32,003 nucleotides of DNA from assembly GCF_003403295.1 (NCBI RefSeq), contig NZ_QUWV01000166.1, forward strand, positions 1 through 32,003, read 5' to 3'. The DNA comes from Komagataeibacter melaceti (GTDB taxonomy: Bacteria; Pseudomonadota; Alphaproteobacteria; Acetobacterales; Acetobacteraceae). The notes beneath the pieces were generated by a model. That model saw only the letters and a list, made by a program, of their open reading frames with translations, was not told the DNA's origin and made no database searches. A program made the position numbers and the translations under genes. Positions 25,262 to 32,003 of the stretch are shown here, one piece after another (position 1 is the first letter of the stretch; every line of letters begins with the position of its first letter).

Positions 25262-25759
25262 TCACGAATTCGCAATTTCGTCGTCCTGTTCGTCCGGGGG
25301 GATGGAGGCATCGAGTGCGGCCTGCAGGATGTAGGCGGCGGCCATGCGGTCCACCACGGCCTCGCGGCGCTGGCGGGTCATGTCGGCCTCCGCGATCAGG
25401 AAGCGGTTGACGGCGGAGGAGGACAGCCGTTCATCCCACATCGCCGCAGGCAGGCCCGTCAGGTCCGACAGGTTGAGCGTCCAGTCCCGCGCCGCCTGTG
25501 CCGCTGGGCCAAAACCGCCATCGAGCGAGAGCGGCAGGCCAACCACCAGCCCGCCCACGTCCTGCGCGCGGGCGATCTTGCTGATTTCAGCAGCGATGAG
25601 CGAAAGTTTCGTCCGCTTCAGCGCGGTATGGGGCGAGGCCAGCATCAGCCCCACATCCGACAGCGCCACGCCGATCGTCCTGCTGCCGGGGTCAAGCCCC
25701 AGCAGGCGCTGGCTGGGCCGCAGGGCGGCGCGGAGATCGGATATGTTGAACAGGGGCAT
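25262..25759 (-). CDS. ruvX: Holliday junction resolvase-like / rRNA-processing nuclease RuvX (YqgF)
   Basis: A 165-residue RNase H-fold protein. YqgF proteins are implicated in 16S rRNA 5'-end processing and were first proposed as Holliday junction resolvases. The N-terminal GLDPGSRTIGVALSD holds the first catalytic Asp. VVGLPLSLDG and WDERLSSSAVNRFL follow, and the last acidic residue is in DRMAAAYILQ. The ATG at 25759 gives a normal family start. It is divergent from gatC across 76 bases, an arrangement I recall as common in related alphaproteobacteria. Confidence 0.94.
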   Translation of the reverse strand: MPLFNISDLRAALRPSQRLLGLDPGSRTIGVALSDVGLMLASPHTALKRTKLSLIAAEISKIARAQDVGGLVVGLPLSLDGGFGPAAQAARDWTLNLSDLTGLPAAMWDERLSSSAVNRFLIAEADMTRQRREAVVDRMAAAYILQAALDASIPPDEQDDEIANS

Positions 25760-25835
25760 GGTCGGGGCTATGTTCCTCAGCAGGTCCTGCGCCGCAGGAT
25801 ATTCTTCCCCTGTTACGATGGAAAGTTATTGCTTC

Positions 25836-26123
25836 ATGTCGCTTGATCCCGCGACCGTCCGCCGCATTGCCAGACTGGCACGGATTGGTATTGACGAGTC
25901 TGATCTTCAGTCCCTGCAAGGGGAGCTTAACGGGATCCTGGGCTGGGTCGAGCAGCTGAACGAGGTCAATGTCGATGGGGTCGCCCCCATGGTCGGCACC
26001 GGCCACGCCGCACTGCGCATACGTGACGATGTGGTGACGGATGGCGACTGCCGCGAGGCCGTCCTGTCCAACGCGCCCGATGTCGTTGGCCCCTTCTATA
26101 CCGTGCCCAAGGTTGTTGAATAA
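25836..26123 (+). CDS. gatC: Asp-tRNA(Asn)/Glu-tRNA(Gln) amidotransferase subunit C
   Basis: GatC is the small stabilising subunit of the GatCAB complex, which amidates misacylated tRNAs to make Gln-tRNA or Asn-tRNA. The 95-residue product has the family pattern: [48 protein letters not shown], and [17 protein letters not shown] at the end. The ATG at 25836 is chosen from this; an ATG six codons earlier is also open. Its stop overlaps the gatA start by one base. Confidence 0.96.
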   Translation: MSLDPATVRRIARLARIGIDESDLQSLQGELNGILGWVEQLNEVNVDGVAPMVGTGHAALRIRDDVVTDGDCREAVLSNAPDVVGPFYTVPKVVE

Positions 26124-27610
26124 TGAACCTGACCGAACTTACGATAGCCGACGCCGCCGCCGGCCTGCGCAGGCGCGAATACAGCGCGGTCGAGCTGGTG
26201 CGCGCGCATACGGACGCGATTGCCGCCCTCAACCCGCGCCTGAACGCCTACATCACCACCACGGCCGATGCGGCGCTGGAAGCGGCGGGCCGTGCGGATG
26301 CCGCTCTTGCCCGTGATGAGGCCCGCGCGCTGACCGGCATCCCGCTGGGTATCAAGGACCTGTTCTGCACCAATGGCGTGCGGACCACGGCGGCCAGCAA
26401 TATCCTCAAAAACTTTGTCCCGCCTTATGAAAGCACGGTCACGGCCAACCTGCTGCGCGATGGCGCGGTGTTCGTGGGCAAGACCAACCTTGATGAATTC
26501 GCCATGGGGTCGGCCAACATCACGTCCGCCTTCGGGCCGGTTGAAAACCCGTGGAAGCGCAAGGGCGACGAACAGACCGTCCTGGTGCCCGGCGGTTCCT
26601 CGGGCGGGTCGGCTGCGGCGGTCTCCGCCGGGCTGGCCATGGGGGCGACGGGTACGGATACTGGCGGCTCGATCCGCCAGCCTGCGGCCTATTGCGGTAT
26701 TGTCGGCCTCAAGCCCACCTATGGTCGGTGCAGCCGTTATGGCACAATCGCCTATGCCTCCTCGCTGGATCAGGCGGGACCGATGGCGCGCACCGTGGGT
26801 GACTGCGCCATCATGCTCCAATCCATGGCAGGGTTCGACCCGCGTGACAGCACCAGCGTGGATCGTGACGTGCCGGATTACTCCGCCGCTGTGGGTCGCA
26901 GCCTCAAGGGGCTGAAGGTCGGTATCCCGCGTGAATACCGTGCCGAGGGCCTCTCGACCGAGATCGAGGCGGCGTGGCAGCAGGGCATCGCATGGCTGAA
27001 GGAAGCTGGGTGCGAGATCGTGGATGTCTCCCTGCCCCATACCCGTTATGGTCTGGCCACCTACTATATCGTGGCGCCGGCGGAATGTTCGTCTAACCTC
27101 GCGCGCTATGACGGCCTGCGCTTTGGCGAGCGTGTTCCCGCCCCCACGCTGGACGGAATGTACGAAGCCTCCCGCCGCGCGGGTTTTGGTGCGGAGGTGC
27201 GTCGCCGCATCATGATGGGCACCTATGTGCTTTCCGCCGGGTATTACGATGCCTATTACCTGAAGGCGCAGAAGGTCCGCACGCTGATCCGCCGCGATTT
27301 TACCGAGAGCTTCCAGCAGGTTGACGTATTGCTGACGCCCACCGCGCCAACACCGGCGTTCGGGCAAGGGGAAAAGATGGACGATCCGGTCCAGATGTAT
27401 CTGAACGACATTTTCACGGTGCCTGCCTCCATGGCGGGTATGCCCGCCATGTCCGTGCCCGTGGGGCTGGGCGACACCGGCCTGCCGCTGGGGCTGCAGT
27501 TGATCGGCCGCCCGTTTGATGAGGAAACCCTGCTGGCGGCTGGTAGCGCGCTGGAAAAGGCGGCGGCCTTCACCCACCGGCCTGCCATCCGTGCGGAGGT
27601 GGCGAAATGA
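26123..27610 (+). CDS. gatA: Asp-tRNA(Asn)/Glu-tRNA(Gln) amidotransferase subunit A
   Basis: GatA is the glutaminase subunit that releases ammonia for the transamidation. The 495-residue product has the amidase-signature triad in place: Lys78 in PLGIKDLF, the cis-Ser in GGSSGGSAA (about 157-165), and the nucleophile Ser183 in [15 protein letters not shown]. Its start overlaps gatC by one base and its stop overlaps the gatB start by four (ATGA), so all three subunits are translationally coupled. Confidence 0.97.
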   Translation: MNLTELTIADAAAGLRRREYSAVELVRAHTDAIAALNPRLNAYITTTADAALEAAGRADAALARDEARALTGIPLGIKDLFCTNGVRTTAASNILKNFVPPYESTVTANLLRDGAVFVGKTNLDEFAMGSANITSAFGPVENPWKRKGDEQTVLVPGGSSGGSAAAVSAGLAMGATGTDTGGSIRQPAAYCGIVGLKPTYGRCSRYGTIAYASSLDQAGPMARTVGDCAIMLQSMAGFDPRDSTSVDRDVPDYSAAVGRSLKGLKVGIPREYRAEGLSTEIEAAWQQGIAWLKEAGCEIVDVSLPHTRYGLATYYIVAPAECSSNLARYDGLRFGERVPAPTLDGMYEASRRAGFGAEVRRRIMMGTYVLSAGYYDAYYLKAQKVRTLIRRDFTESFQQVDVLLTPTAPTPAFGQGEKMDDPVQMYLNDIFTVPASMAGMPAMSVPVGLGDTGLPLGLQLIGRPFDEETLLAAGSALEKAAAFTHRPAIRAEVAK

Positions 27611-29055
27611 GCTATACGATCGAAGGCCGCACCGGCACGTGGGAAATCGTGGTCGGGCTGGAGGTCCATGCGCAGGTCATAAGCCACTCCAAGCTGTTCT
27701 CGGGCGCATCCGCATCCTATGGCGGTGAGCCGAACACCCATGTCAGCCTGGTGGATGCGGGTTTTCCGGGCATGCTGCCGGTCCTGAACCGCGAATGTGT
27801 GGCGCAGGCCATCCGTACCGGGCTGGGTCTGCGCGCGCGCATCAATCTGGAAAGCCGGTTTGACCGCAAGAACTATTTCTATGCGGACCTGCCCACGGGC
27901 TACCAGATCAGCCAGTTCACCCACCCCATTGTGGGTGAAGGCACGGTCGAGATCGAACTGTCCGATGGCACGGTACGTCATATCGGCATTACCCGCCTGC
28001 ATCTGGAACAGGATGCGGGCAAGTCGATCCATGACCAGGACCCGACGCGCTCACTGATCGACCTGAACCGCGCCGGTGTGGCGCTGATGGAAATCGTCAG
28101 CGAACCCGACATCCGCACACCGGAGGAAGCCGGTGCGTACCTGCGCAAGTTGCGCCAGATCCTGCGTTATCTGGGCACCTGCGATGGTAACATGGAAGAA
28201 GGCTCGATGCGTGCCGACGTGAACGTGTCGGTGCGCAAGGCGGGTGAAGCCTTCCGCACGCGCTGCGAGATCAAGAACGTCAACTCCATCCGCTACGTCA
28301 TGCACGCGATCGAGACCGAGGCCGCCCGCCAGGTCGAGGTATGGGAAGATGGCGGCACGGTGGATCAGGAAACGCGCCTGTTCGACCCCGCCCGCAATGA
28401 AACCCGCTCGCTGCGCAGCAAGGAAGACGCGCACGATTACCGCTACTTCCCCGATCCCGACCTGCTGCCGCTGGTGGTAGAGCAGGACTGGGTGGACGAG
28501 CTGGAAAAGGCCCTGCCCGAACTGCCCGATGACAAGCGCGCGCGCTTCCAGAAGGAGTACGGCATCCCCCGCTATGACGCGGGCGTGCTGGTGGCCGAGC
28601 AGGCGATTGCCGATTACTACGAGACGGTGGCGCGGGGCCGCGATGCCCGCCTTGCCGCCAACTGGGTTACGGGTGACCTGTTCGCGGCGCTGAACCGCAC
28701 GGGGCGCACGATTCAGGACAGTCCCATCTCGGCACAGGCGCTGGGTGGCATGCTGGATCTGGTGTCCGATGGCACGATCAATGGCAAGATCGCCAAGGAA
28801 GTGTTCGAGGACATGCTGGAAACAGGTGACAGTGCTGCCGATATCGTGGAGCGCAAGGGCCTGAAGCAGGTAACCGACACCGGCGCGATTGATGCCGCCG
28901 TGGCCGATGTGCTGGCCCGCAATGCGGACAAGGTGGAAGAATATCGCGGTGGCAAGGACCGGCTGTTTGGCTTCTTTGTCGGTCAGGTCATGAAGGCCAT
29001 GGCGGGCAAGGCCAATCCGGCCATTGTGAATGAAGCCCTGAAAAAAGTTTTGTAA
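27607..29055 (+). CDS. gatB: Asp-tRNA(Asn)/Glu-tRNA(Gln) amidotransferase subunit B
   Basis: GatB binds the misacylated tRNA, activates its carboxylate with ATP and completes amidation. The 482-residue protein has the start [13 protein letters not shown], the cradle-domain segments [19 protein letters not shown] and [14 protein letters not shown], and [12 protein letters not shown]. The [17 protein letters not shown] region follows, and a YqeY-like tail ends in [23 protein letters not shown]. It is the last gene of the gatCAB operon. A long inverted repeat follows before tRNA-Ser. Confidence 0.97.
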   Translation: MSYTIEGRTGTWEIVVGLEVHAQVISHSKLFSGASASYGGEPNTHVSLVDAGFPGMLPVLNRECVAQAIRTGLGLRARINLESRFDRKNYFYADLPTGYQISQFTHPIVGEGTVEIELSDGTVRHIGITRLHLEQDAGKSIHDQDPTRSLIDLNRAGVALMEIVSEPDIRTPEEAGAYLRKLRQILRYLGTCDGNMEEGSMRADVNVSVRKAGEAFRTRCEIKNVNSIRYVMHAIETEAARQVEVWEDGGTVDQETRLFDPARNETRSLRSKEDAHDYRYFPDPDLLPLVVEQDWVDELEKALPELPDDKRARFQKEYGIPRYDAGVLVAEQAIADYYETVARGRDARLAANWVTGDLFAALNRTGRTIQDSPISAQALGGMLDLVSDGTINGKIAKEVFEDMLETGDSAADIVERKGLKQVTDTGAIDAAVADVLARNADKVEEYRGGKDRLFGFFVGQVMKAMAGKANPAIVNEALKKVL

Positions 29056-29082
29056 AAAAGGGGCTTCCACGCATTTTAGGGC

Positions 29083-29123
29083 TTTGCAGGGCTGCGCCTA
29101 CAGGCTAAAAGCAGCCCTGCAAA
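29083..29123. terminator. Long hairpin after gatB (terminator without T tract)
   Basis: A perfect 13-base inverted repeat, TTTGCAGGGCTGC (29083-29095) and GCAGCCCTGCAAA (29111-29123), encloses a 15-base loop with a small inner GCCT/AGGC pair. It lies about 27 bases after the gatB stop. The absence of a T run makes intrinsic termination uncertain; it may instead mark an mRNA 3' end. Confidence 0.5.
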
Positions 29124-29135
29124 CGCCGTGTTACT

Positions 29136-29141
29136 TATAAT
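29136..29141 (+). promoter_or_regulatory. -10 element of tRNA-Ser
   Basis: A consensus TATAAT lies 15 bases before the mature tRNA-Ser 5' end. No good -35 hexamer is seen at 16-18 bases upstream, where the post-gatB hairpin lies. Confidence 0.55.
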
Positions 29142-29155
29142 GCGCGCTCTTCGGC

Positions 29156-29248
29156 GGAGGGGTGGCCGAGTGGCTGAAGGCGGCGGTTTGCTAAACCGTT
29201 ATACGATGTCAAGTCGTATCGAGGGTTCGAATCCCTTCCCCTCCGCCA
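29156..29248 (+). tRNA. tRNA-Ser(GCU)
   Basis: A 93-base class II tRNA. The acceptor GGAGGGG (29156-29162) pairs fully with CCCCTCC (29238-29244). The anticodon loop TTGCTAA has GCT at 29190-29192, and there is a long variable arm. The T arm GAGGG-TTCGAAT-CCCTT and an encoded CCA follow. It decodes AGC/AGU. The DNA changes character just after its 3' end, as is common where elements integrate into tRNA genes. Confidence 0.96.
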
Positions 29249-29483
29249 ATCAAATCCAGTAAGTAGTTGTTAAATATATTACTTTTTGGATTTATGGCCT
29301 TTTGGCCCCAAACCTAGCCCCAAATCACTTTTTTATGTCCGTGTATGTTCGATATCGTTCAACCTGTCAGGTTGGGCGATTTTTGCCTTGTACCCATGCA
29401 CCTTCCTTTCCATAATGCCCACGCCGCTACGGTCCCTATCTCCGTTTGTGGTGAATGGCTCGCAGTCCGTCGCGGCACATTGG
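29249..29483. other. AT-rich stretch downstream of tRNA-Ser, possible element boundary
   Basis: The first 90 bases are AT-rich in contrast to the core genome. Two direct copies of GCCCCAAA (29305-29312 and 29317-29324) are spaced 12 bases apart. A frame read on the minus strand across 29333-29542 spans the next tRNA-like gene and is not convincing as a protein. Short repeats beside a tRNA 3' end would suit integrase-binding DNA, but no integrase is visible, so this is a guess. Confidence 0.35.
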
Positions 29484-29560
29484 CGTATGGTGGAGCAGTC
29501 CGGTAGCTCATCTGGCTCATAACCAGAAGGTCGCAGGTTCAAATCCTACCCCTACTACCA
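29484..29560 (+). tRNA. Degenerate initiator-type tRNA-Met(CAU), possible pseudogene
   Basis: A 77-base sequence with the body of an alphaproteobacterial initiator tRNA: TGGAGCAGTCCGGTAGCTC D-arm, anticodon stem-loop TCTGG-CTCATAA-CCAGA, AGGTC variable loop, TTCAAAT T loop and encoded CCA. The acceptor arms CGTATGG and CCCTACT mispair at positions 1 and 5, and the T stem has a C-A mismatch. The three G-C pairs normal for initiators are reduced to two plus one T-A. The decay suggests a relic or element-borne copy rather than the main initiator gene. Confidence 0.7.
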
Positions 29561-29659
29561 ATCGTTCGGCGGATTGCAGTCGGAGTCCTCGTTGGTTGAA
29601 CTCAAGAAGCCATCAGATAGCCGATGAGTCGGTGAGCAGCCGGTGCAGCCAGCGCCAGA

Positions 29660-30292
29660 TCATCGCCGCGCGCCCACGAACGGTACGTCAGGCGCAGGCC
29701 TGACACACTCTCTGACTGACCAGGTATCGACCATCGTCTGCACCCTCCCCCGCAATTCCTCACGGTCAGCAATCAGCCGCGCGGCTTCAGCATGCCGGGC
29801 ATCATCGTTCTGCGCGAAAACGGATGCCTCATAGCCAAGCTGACGCGCCATCTCGACATCCGGCAGGGATGACAGCGGGGCGTAGGCCACCGGCAGGCTG
29901 ACCGTCTGCCCGCGCGTGCGGCTGGCGTCGCCCTCGATCCCGAAGGTGGGCGCGGTAGTGATCGTCCCCACGCTGAACTGCCCGCCCTGCGTGAAGCCGC
30001 CGGACAGTTGCAGCGTCACGTCCCCCGCAATCGTGCCGACCACGGGGTCGGGCGTGTGCTGCGTGCACTGGGCCGCGCGCACCGCCTGCGCAAACCGGGC
30101 CTGCTGCGCGGCCGTCCAGTCACCGGCATGCGAGACCGAAACCACCCCGGCCTGCGCGAGGCTGCTCTGGATGGAGGCCATGGCCTGCGGGATGGTGGTG
30201 TGCACCGGTCCGGGCTGGAGCGCGCACCCGGCCATGCCGAACAGGCTGGCGAGGACGAACACCACCCGGTCGGCCCCATACGGGCCGCTCAT
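29660..30292 (-). CDS. Predicted lipoprotein of unknown function
   Basis: A 210-residue protein. The N-terminal hydrophobic stretch VVFVLASLFGMAGC ends in a lipobox-like MAGC (Cys about residue 23), predicting a membrane-anchored, periplasm-facing lipoprotein. A middle part is rich in Thr/Gly/Val (GDVTLQLSGGFTQGGQFSVGTITT) and looks beta-structured. The C-terminal part looks helical and charged (DDARHAEAARLIADREELRG). I do not recognise the family. Its ATG overlaps the stop of the papain-like gene (ATGA), so the two are translationally coupled and probably act together. The region looks phage- or element-derived. Confidence 0.72.
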   Translation of the reverse strand: MSGPYGADRVVFVLASLFGMAGCALQPGPVHTTIPQAMASIQSSLAQAGVVSVSHAGDWTAAQQARFAQAVRAAQCTQHTPDPVVGTIAGDVTLQLSGGFTQGGQFSVGTITTAPTFGIEGDASRTRGQTVSLPVAYAPLSSLPDVEMARQLGYEASVFAQNDDARHAEAARLIADREELRGRVQTMVDTWSVRECVRPAPDVPFVGARR

Positions 30293-31110
30293 GCCGCGCC
30301 ATCCAGATAGGCATCATTCGCGGCCACCAGCGCCTCCCAGTCCTGCCCCGAGGGCGACAGCATCCCGGCGGGCAGGAGCTGCCGCCATGCCAGCCCGTGC
30401 GCCTCCATGATGCGCGAGCGCACCCAGCGCCATGTAGCTTTCTGCTTCGCGCCCCATGTCAGCAGCGTCACGAGGTCGGTATCCGCCGTGCCGGTGTAAT
30501 CCCACAGCAGCAGGCAGTGGCCGCCCGCGCTGCCCGGGGTAGGGTCGCCGTGGCCTGCGGGGCTGTCCGTATCCCATACCGGCGGCAGGTTGCCGTCCTG
30601 GTCCTGCCACATATCCGCATCTGCCAGTTGCACGCCCAGATAGGCAGCGGACAAGCCGGCCGTGATGTTGCGCACCCCGTTCAGGTCGGCCGGGTCGGCG
30701 CTGCCCCATAGGGGGAACAGCGTCTGTGTGGCCAGAGCATAGCCCTCACGCTGTGCGTATCCCAGCACGTCCACCTCAATCCCGCCATTATCCGTGGCCG
30801 GTTTGCCCGGCACGTAGCCGGTGGAGAGGCTGTAGAACCGCACCGCCGCATCCGTGGTGATCCCCGCCACATCGGAACCGGCCAGCGCCGCCGCGGCGTG
30901 CAGGTGGTTGCCGATACCAGCACTGGTGCAGTCCCCGATCTGGTCATTGCCCAGCATGGCCGGGTGCGGGTCGATATGGCTGCGGTCCAGCCTTGCCGGG
31001 GCCTGCCGGGCCATGAACCCGCGCATGGCGGAAAGATGTGGCTGTCCTGCACGCGTTTGCGCGGGCCGACAGCCTAACTTGCGAATTTGCGCAAATTTGC
31101 GATTTGTCAT
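30289..31110 (-). CDS. Phage-type papain-like protein
   Basis: A 273-residue protein with LGNDQIGDCTSAG near residues 53-65, GGHCLLLWDYTG near 195-206 and LLTWGAKQKATWRW near 216-229. These resemble the Gln/Cys, His and W-G positions of papain-like cysteine peptidases. I recall the pattern LGNDQxGDC...GGHY...VTWGKLQ from unannotated phage and prophage proteins. Peptidase activity is inferred; the usual Asn of the triad is replaced by Thr in TWG. There is no signal peptide. The ATG at 31110 is possible, but an ATG near 31026 or one just after it (MRGFMARQAP) is an alternative. It heads a two-gene unit with the lipoprotein. Confidence 0.7.
   Translation of the reverse strand: MTNRKFAQIRKLGCRPAQTRAGQPHLSAMRGFMARQAPARLDRSHIDPHPAMLGNDQIGDCTSAGIGNHLHAAAALAGSDVAGITTDAAVRFYSLSTGYVPGKPATDNGGIEVDVLGYAQREGYALATQTLFPLWGSADPADLNGVRNITAGLSAAYLGVQLADADMWQDQDGNLPPVWDTDSPAGHGDPTPGSAGGHCLLLWDYTGTADTDLVTLLTWGAKQKATWRWVRSRIMEAHGLAWRQLLPAGMLSPSGQDWEALVAANDAYLDGAA
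31076..31106. repeat. Palindromic GCAAATTTGC cluster at the papain-like gene start
   Basis: The perfect 14-base palindrome AATTTGCGCAAATT lies in a run of three TTTGCG-like units within the first codons of the 31110 frame. If the true start is further downstream, this would be an operator. Otherwise it is coding sequence with unusual symmetry. Confidence 0.35.
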
Positions 31111-31122
31111 GCTGGTTCCAAT

Positions 31123-31150
31123 AAAAAAAGGCGGCTCCGGAGAGCCGCCT
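31123..31150 (-). terminator. Minus-strand intrinsic terminator upstream of the papain-like gene
   Basis: On the minus strand a perfect 8-base-pair stem GGCGGCTC / GAGCCGCC with a 4-base loop is followed by a run of seven T. It would end a transcript coming from the right, yet lies only about 13 bases before the ATG at 31110, and no minus-strand gene is visible to its right. Confidence 0.8.
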
Positions 31151-31187
31151 CGTGGTTACGCAATACGATTGATTGTTCTGATCACTA

Positions 31188-31206
31188 AATACGCTGTTAG
31201 CGTATT
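31188..31206. promoter_or_regulatory. Operator 1 of the BrnT/antitoxin module
   Basis: A perfect inverted repeat AATACGCT-GTT-AGCGTATT. It has the same core as the repeat at 31221-31241, with centres 34 bases apart. Confidence 0.75.
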
Positions 31207-31213
31207 ATTTCCC

Positions 31214-31244
31214 TTGCGCCTTATACGCTTCTAGCGTATAAAAT
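31214..31244 (+). promoter_or_regulatory. brnT promoter with embedded operator 2
   Basis: A -35-like TTGCGC (31214-31219) and a -10-like TATAAA (31237-31242) are separated by 17 bases. The spacer and -10 are covered by a perfect inverted repeat with 9-base arms, TTATACGCT-TCT-AGCGTATAA (31221-31241). A bound antitoxin would block the promoter. The start codon at 31249 coincides with the expected transcription start, suggesting a leaderless mRNA. Confidence 0.7.
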
Positions 31245-31248
31245 ACCT

Positions 31249-31527
31249 ATGACGACAACACACCACGCCTTTGACTGGCACGATGAAAAAAGCGCAGCGT
31301 GCCTCTCCGCCCGTGGTTTCGATTTCATTTACGCCGCCCGCATTTTTCTTGGAGAAGTGATCGAACGCGAAGACACCCGCAAGGATTACGGTGAGACACG
31401 GATTCAGGCAGTCGGGATGATCGAAGGGTGCCGTTACATGGTCGTCTACACACGGCGCGGTGATGTTACATGGATCATCTCCGCGCGCCGCATGCACGAT
31501 AAGGAGTGGAAGAAATGGCAAGAATGA
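31249..31527 (+). CDS. brnT: BrnT-family ribonuclease toxin
   Basis: BrnT toxins have a RelE-like fold and cut RNA to slow growth. The 92-residue protein has the family pattern: FDWHDEKSAACLSARGFDFIYAARIF, then EREDTRKDYGETRIQAVG, RYMVVYTRRGD, and WIISARRMHDKEWKKWQE. The RxxDYGExR and ISARR segments carry the basic active-site residues. There is no ribosome site before the ATG at 31249, consistent with leaderless translation. It overlaps the antitoxin gene. Two matching palindromes lie in its promoter. Confidence 0.9.
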   Translation: MTTTHHAFDWHDEKSAACLSARGFDFIYAARIFLGEVIEREDTRKDYGETRIQAVGMIEGCRYMVVYTRRGDVTWIISARRMHDKEWKKWQE

Positions 31528-31856
31528 CATTAAGCCAGATCGCCCGGCACGGTGGAACCATCGACCGGGACAAGGTAAATGCCACCACAGATGATGATAT
31601 CGACCGTCAGGCCCGTGAGGATGGCACGGATGACACAAGCCATCTGTCCGCCCCATACCCCACACCTGCAACAGTGCGGAAAACCCTGCACATGACCCAG
31701 AAACAGATTGCGGATATGACCGGCATACCTGTGGCGACATGGCGCAACTGGGAACAGGGGCGTGTAGGGCTGGATCCGGCCGTGCAGGCGCTGCTGCGTA
31801 TTCTCGGGCGCGAACCAGATGCGGCGCGTCGGGCACTGGATGTGGCGGCAAAATAG
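31515..31856 (+). CDS. XRE-type antitoxin paired with BrnT
   Basis: A predicted DNA-binding antitoxin of 113 residues. The N-terminal part is acidic (TDDDIDRQAREDGTDD) and probably wraps the toxin. The C-terminal helix-turn-helix (MTQKQIADMTGIPVATWRNWEQG) is followed by LDPAVQALLRILGREPDAARRAL. This is the HTH antitoxin type often found with BrnT toxins, not the ribbon-helix-helix BrnA of Brucella. I chose the ATG at 31515, with AAGGAG 8 bases upstream; GTG 31506 and ATG 31524 are also in frame. It probably binds the ATACGCT palindromes upstream of brnT. Confidence 0.87.
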   Translation: MARMTLSQIARHGGTIDRDKVNATTDDDIDRQAREDGTDDTSHLSAPYPTPATVRKTLHMTQKQIADMTGIPVATWRNWEQGRVGLDPAVQALLRILGREPDAARRALDVAAK

Positions 31857-31918
31857 CGCGGATGCCATATCCTTCCCGATCATCCGATGGTTCTAGCAGA
31901 GAACTCGCATATGGCGGT

Positions 31919-32003
31919 ATGAGGATGCTTTACGCTTACCCGGTCGATCTGGAGACCAATCCGGACGGCACCATCACGGCTTCATTCGAGGGGCTGCCGG
32001 GGG
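31919..32003 (+). CDS. HicB-like antitoxin, 5' fragment (runs off window)
   Basis: Twenty-eight residues are visible: MRMLYAYPVDLE, then NPDGTITASFEGLPG. This is the start of a HicB fold (YAYPVxL..DGxxxxxFxxLPG). No hicA precedes it in the 60 bases after the antitoxin gene, so a partner, if any, is downstream (hicBA order). The start could be 31919 or 31925. Confidence 0.7.
   Translation, partial: MRMLYAYPVDLETNPDGTITASFEGLPG

Noticed and set aside
26096-27577. 493-codon minus-strand frame antisense to gatA
   Set aside because: It lies inside a confirmed gatA with complete catalytic residues; its composition is rich in Arg, Gly and His, as GC-shadow frames usually are.
29333-29542. Minus-strand frame starting MNLRPSGYEPDELP
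   Set aside because: Its first part is simply the complement of the initiator-type tRNA, a well-known source of false proteins. The remainder is not recognisable; an integrase remnant was considered but has no motif support.
31231-31851. 206-codon minus-strand frame over the toxin module
   Set aside because: The plus strand carries BrnT and an HTH antitoxin with matching signals. The reverse frame has no homology by eye, although the terminator at 31123 on that strand kept it under consideration.
31919-32003. Complete hicAB pair
   Set aside because: Only the HicB-like start is visible. No HicA fits between 31857 and 31918, and downstream sequence is missing.
1-32003. CRISPR array or rRNA operon
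   Set aside because: No regularly spaced direct repeats and no rRNA-like sequence were seen anywhere in the window.

Overview
The window is GC-rich chromosomal DNA with short intergenic gaps. Gene families and protein style point to an alphaproteobacterium of the acetic acid bacteria (Acetobacteraceae, Komagataeibacter/Gluconacetobacter-like). This placement rests on recognition of the proteins (Fur without CxxC pairs, the ruvX/gatCAB arrangement, an ATP-type dihydroxyacetone kinase beside an aquaglyceroporin) and was not confirmed by any search.

Bases 1-9990 are mostly housekeeping. They hold the 3' part of recG, a convergent AcuR-like TetR regulator whose 3' end overlaps recG, and a double cold-shock-domain protein with a long structured leader. 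A minus-strand block kdsB-pheA-dapA-smpB follows, then a plus-strand block of a cytochrome c, hisN and serA.

Bases 9990-16325 are more accessory: a small unknown membrane protein, a MATE exporter, and a run hsdS / AI-2E-family permease / hsdM. In that run a type I DNA methyltransferase is split by a permease gene and no restriction subunit is visible. Bases 16324-19925 hold methylthioribose kinase, then an iron-related cluster of bacterioferritin, an unknown gene with a Fur-box-like site inside its predicted promoter, and fur itself.

Bases 20188-25120 concern carbon metabolism: phosphoglucomutase, a one-chain dihydroxyacetone kinase and a MIP channel, which together suit glycerol/dihydroxyacetone use. 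Bases 25262-29055 hold ruvX and the gatCAB amidotransferase operon, followed by tRNA-Ser(GCU).

From the tRNA-Ser gene to the window end the character changes. There is AT-rich DNA with short direct repeats, a degenerate initiator-type tRNA, a predicted lipoprotein and a phage-type papain-like protein in a two-gene unit, a BrnT / XRE-antitoxin module with two matching palindromic operators, and the start of a HicB-like gene. This looks like the edge of an integrated element using tRNA-Ser as its site. The other edge and any integrase lie outside the window, so the element remains an inference.
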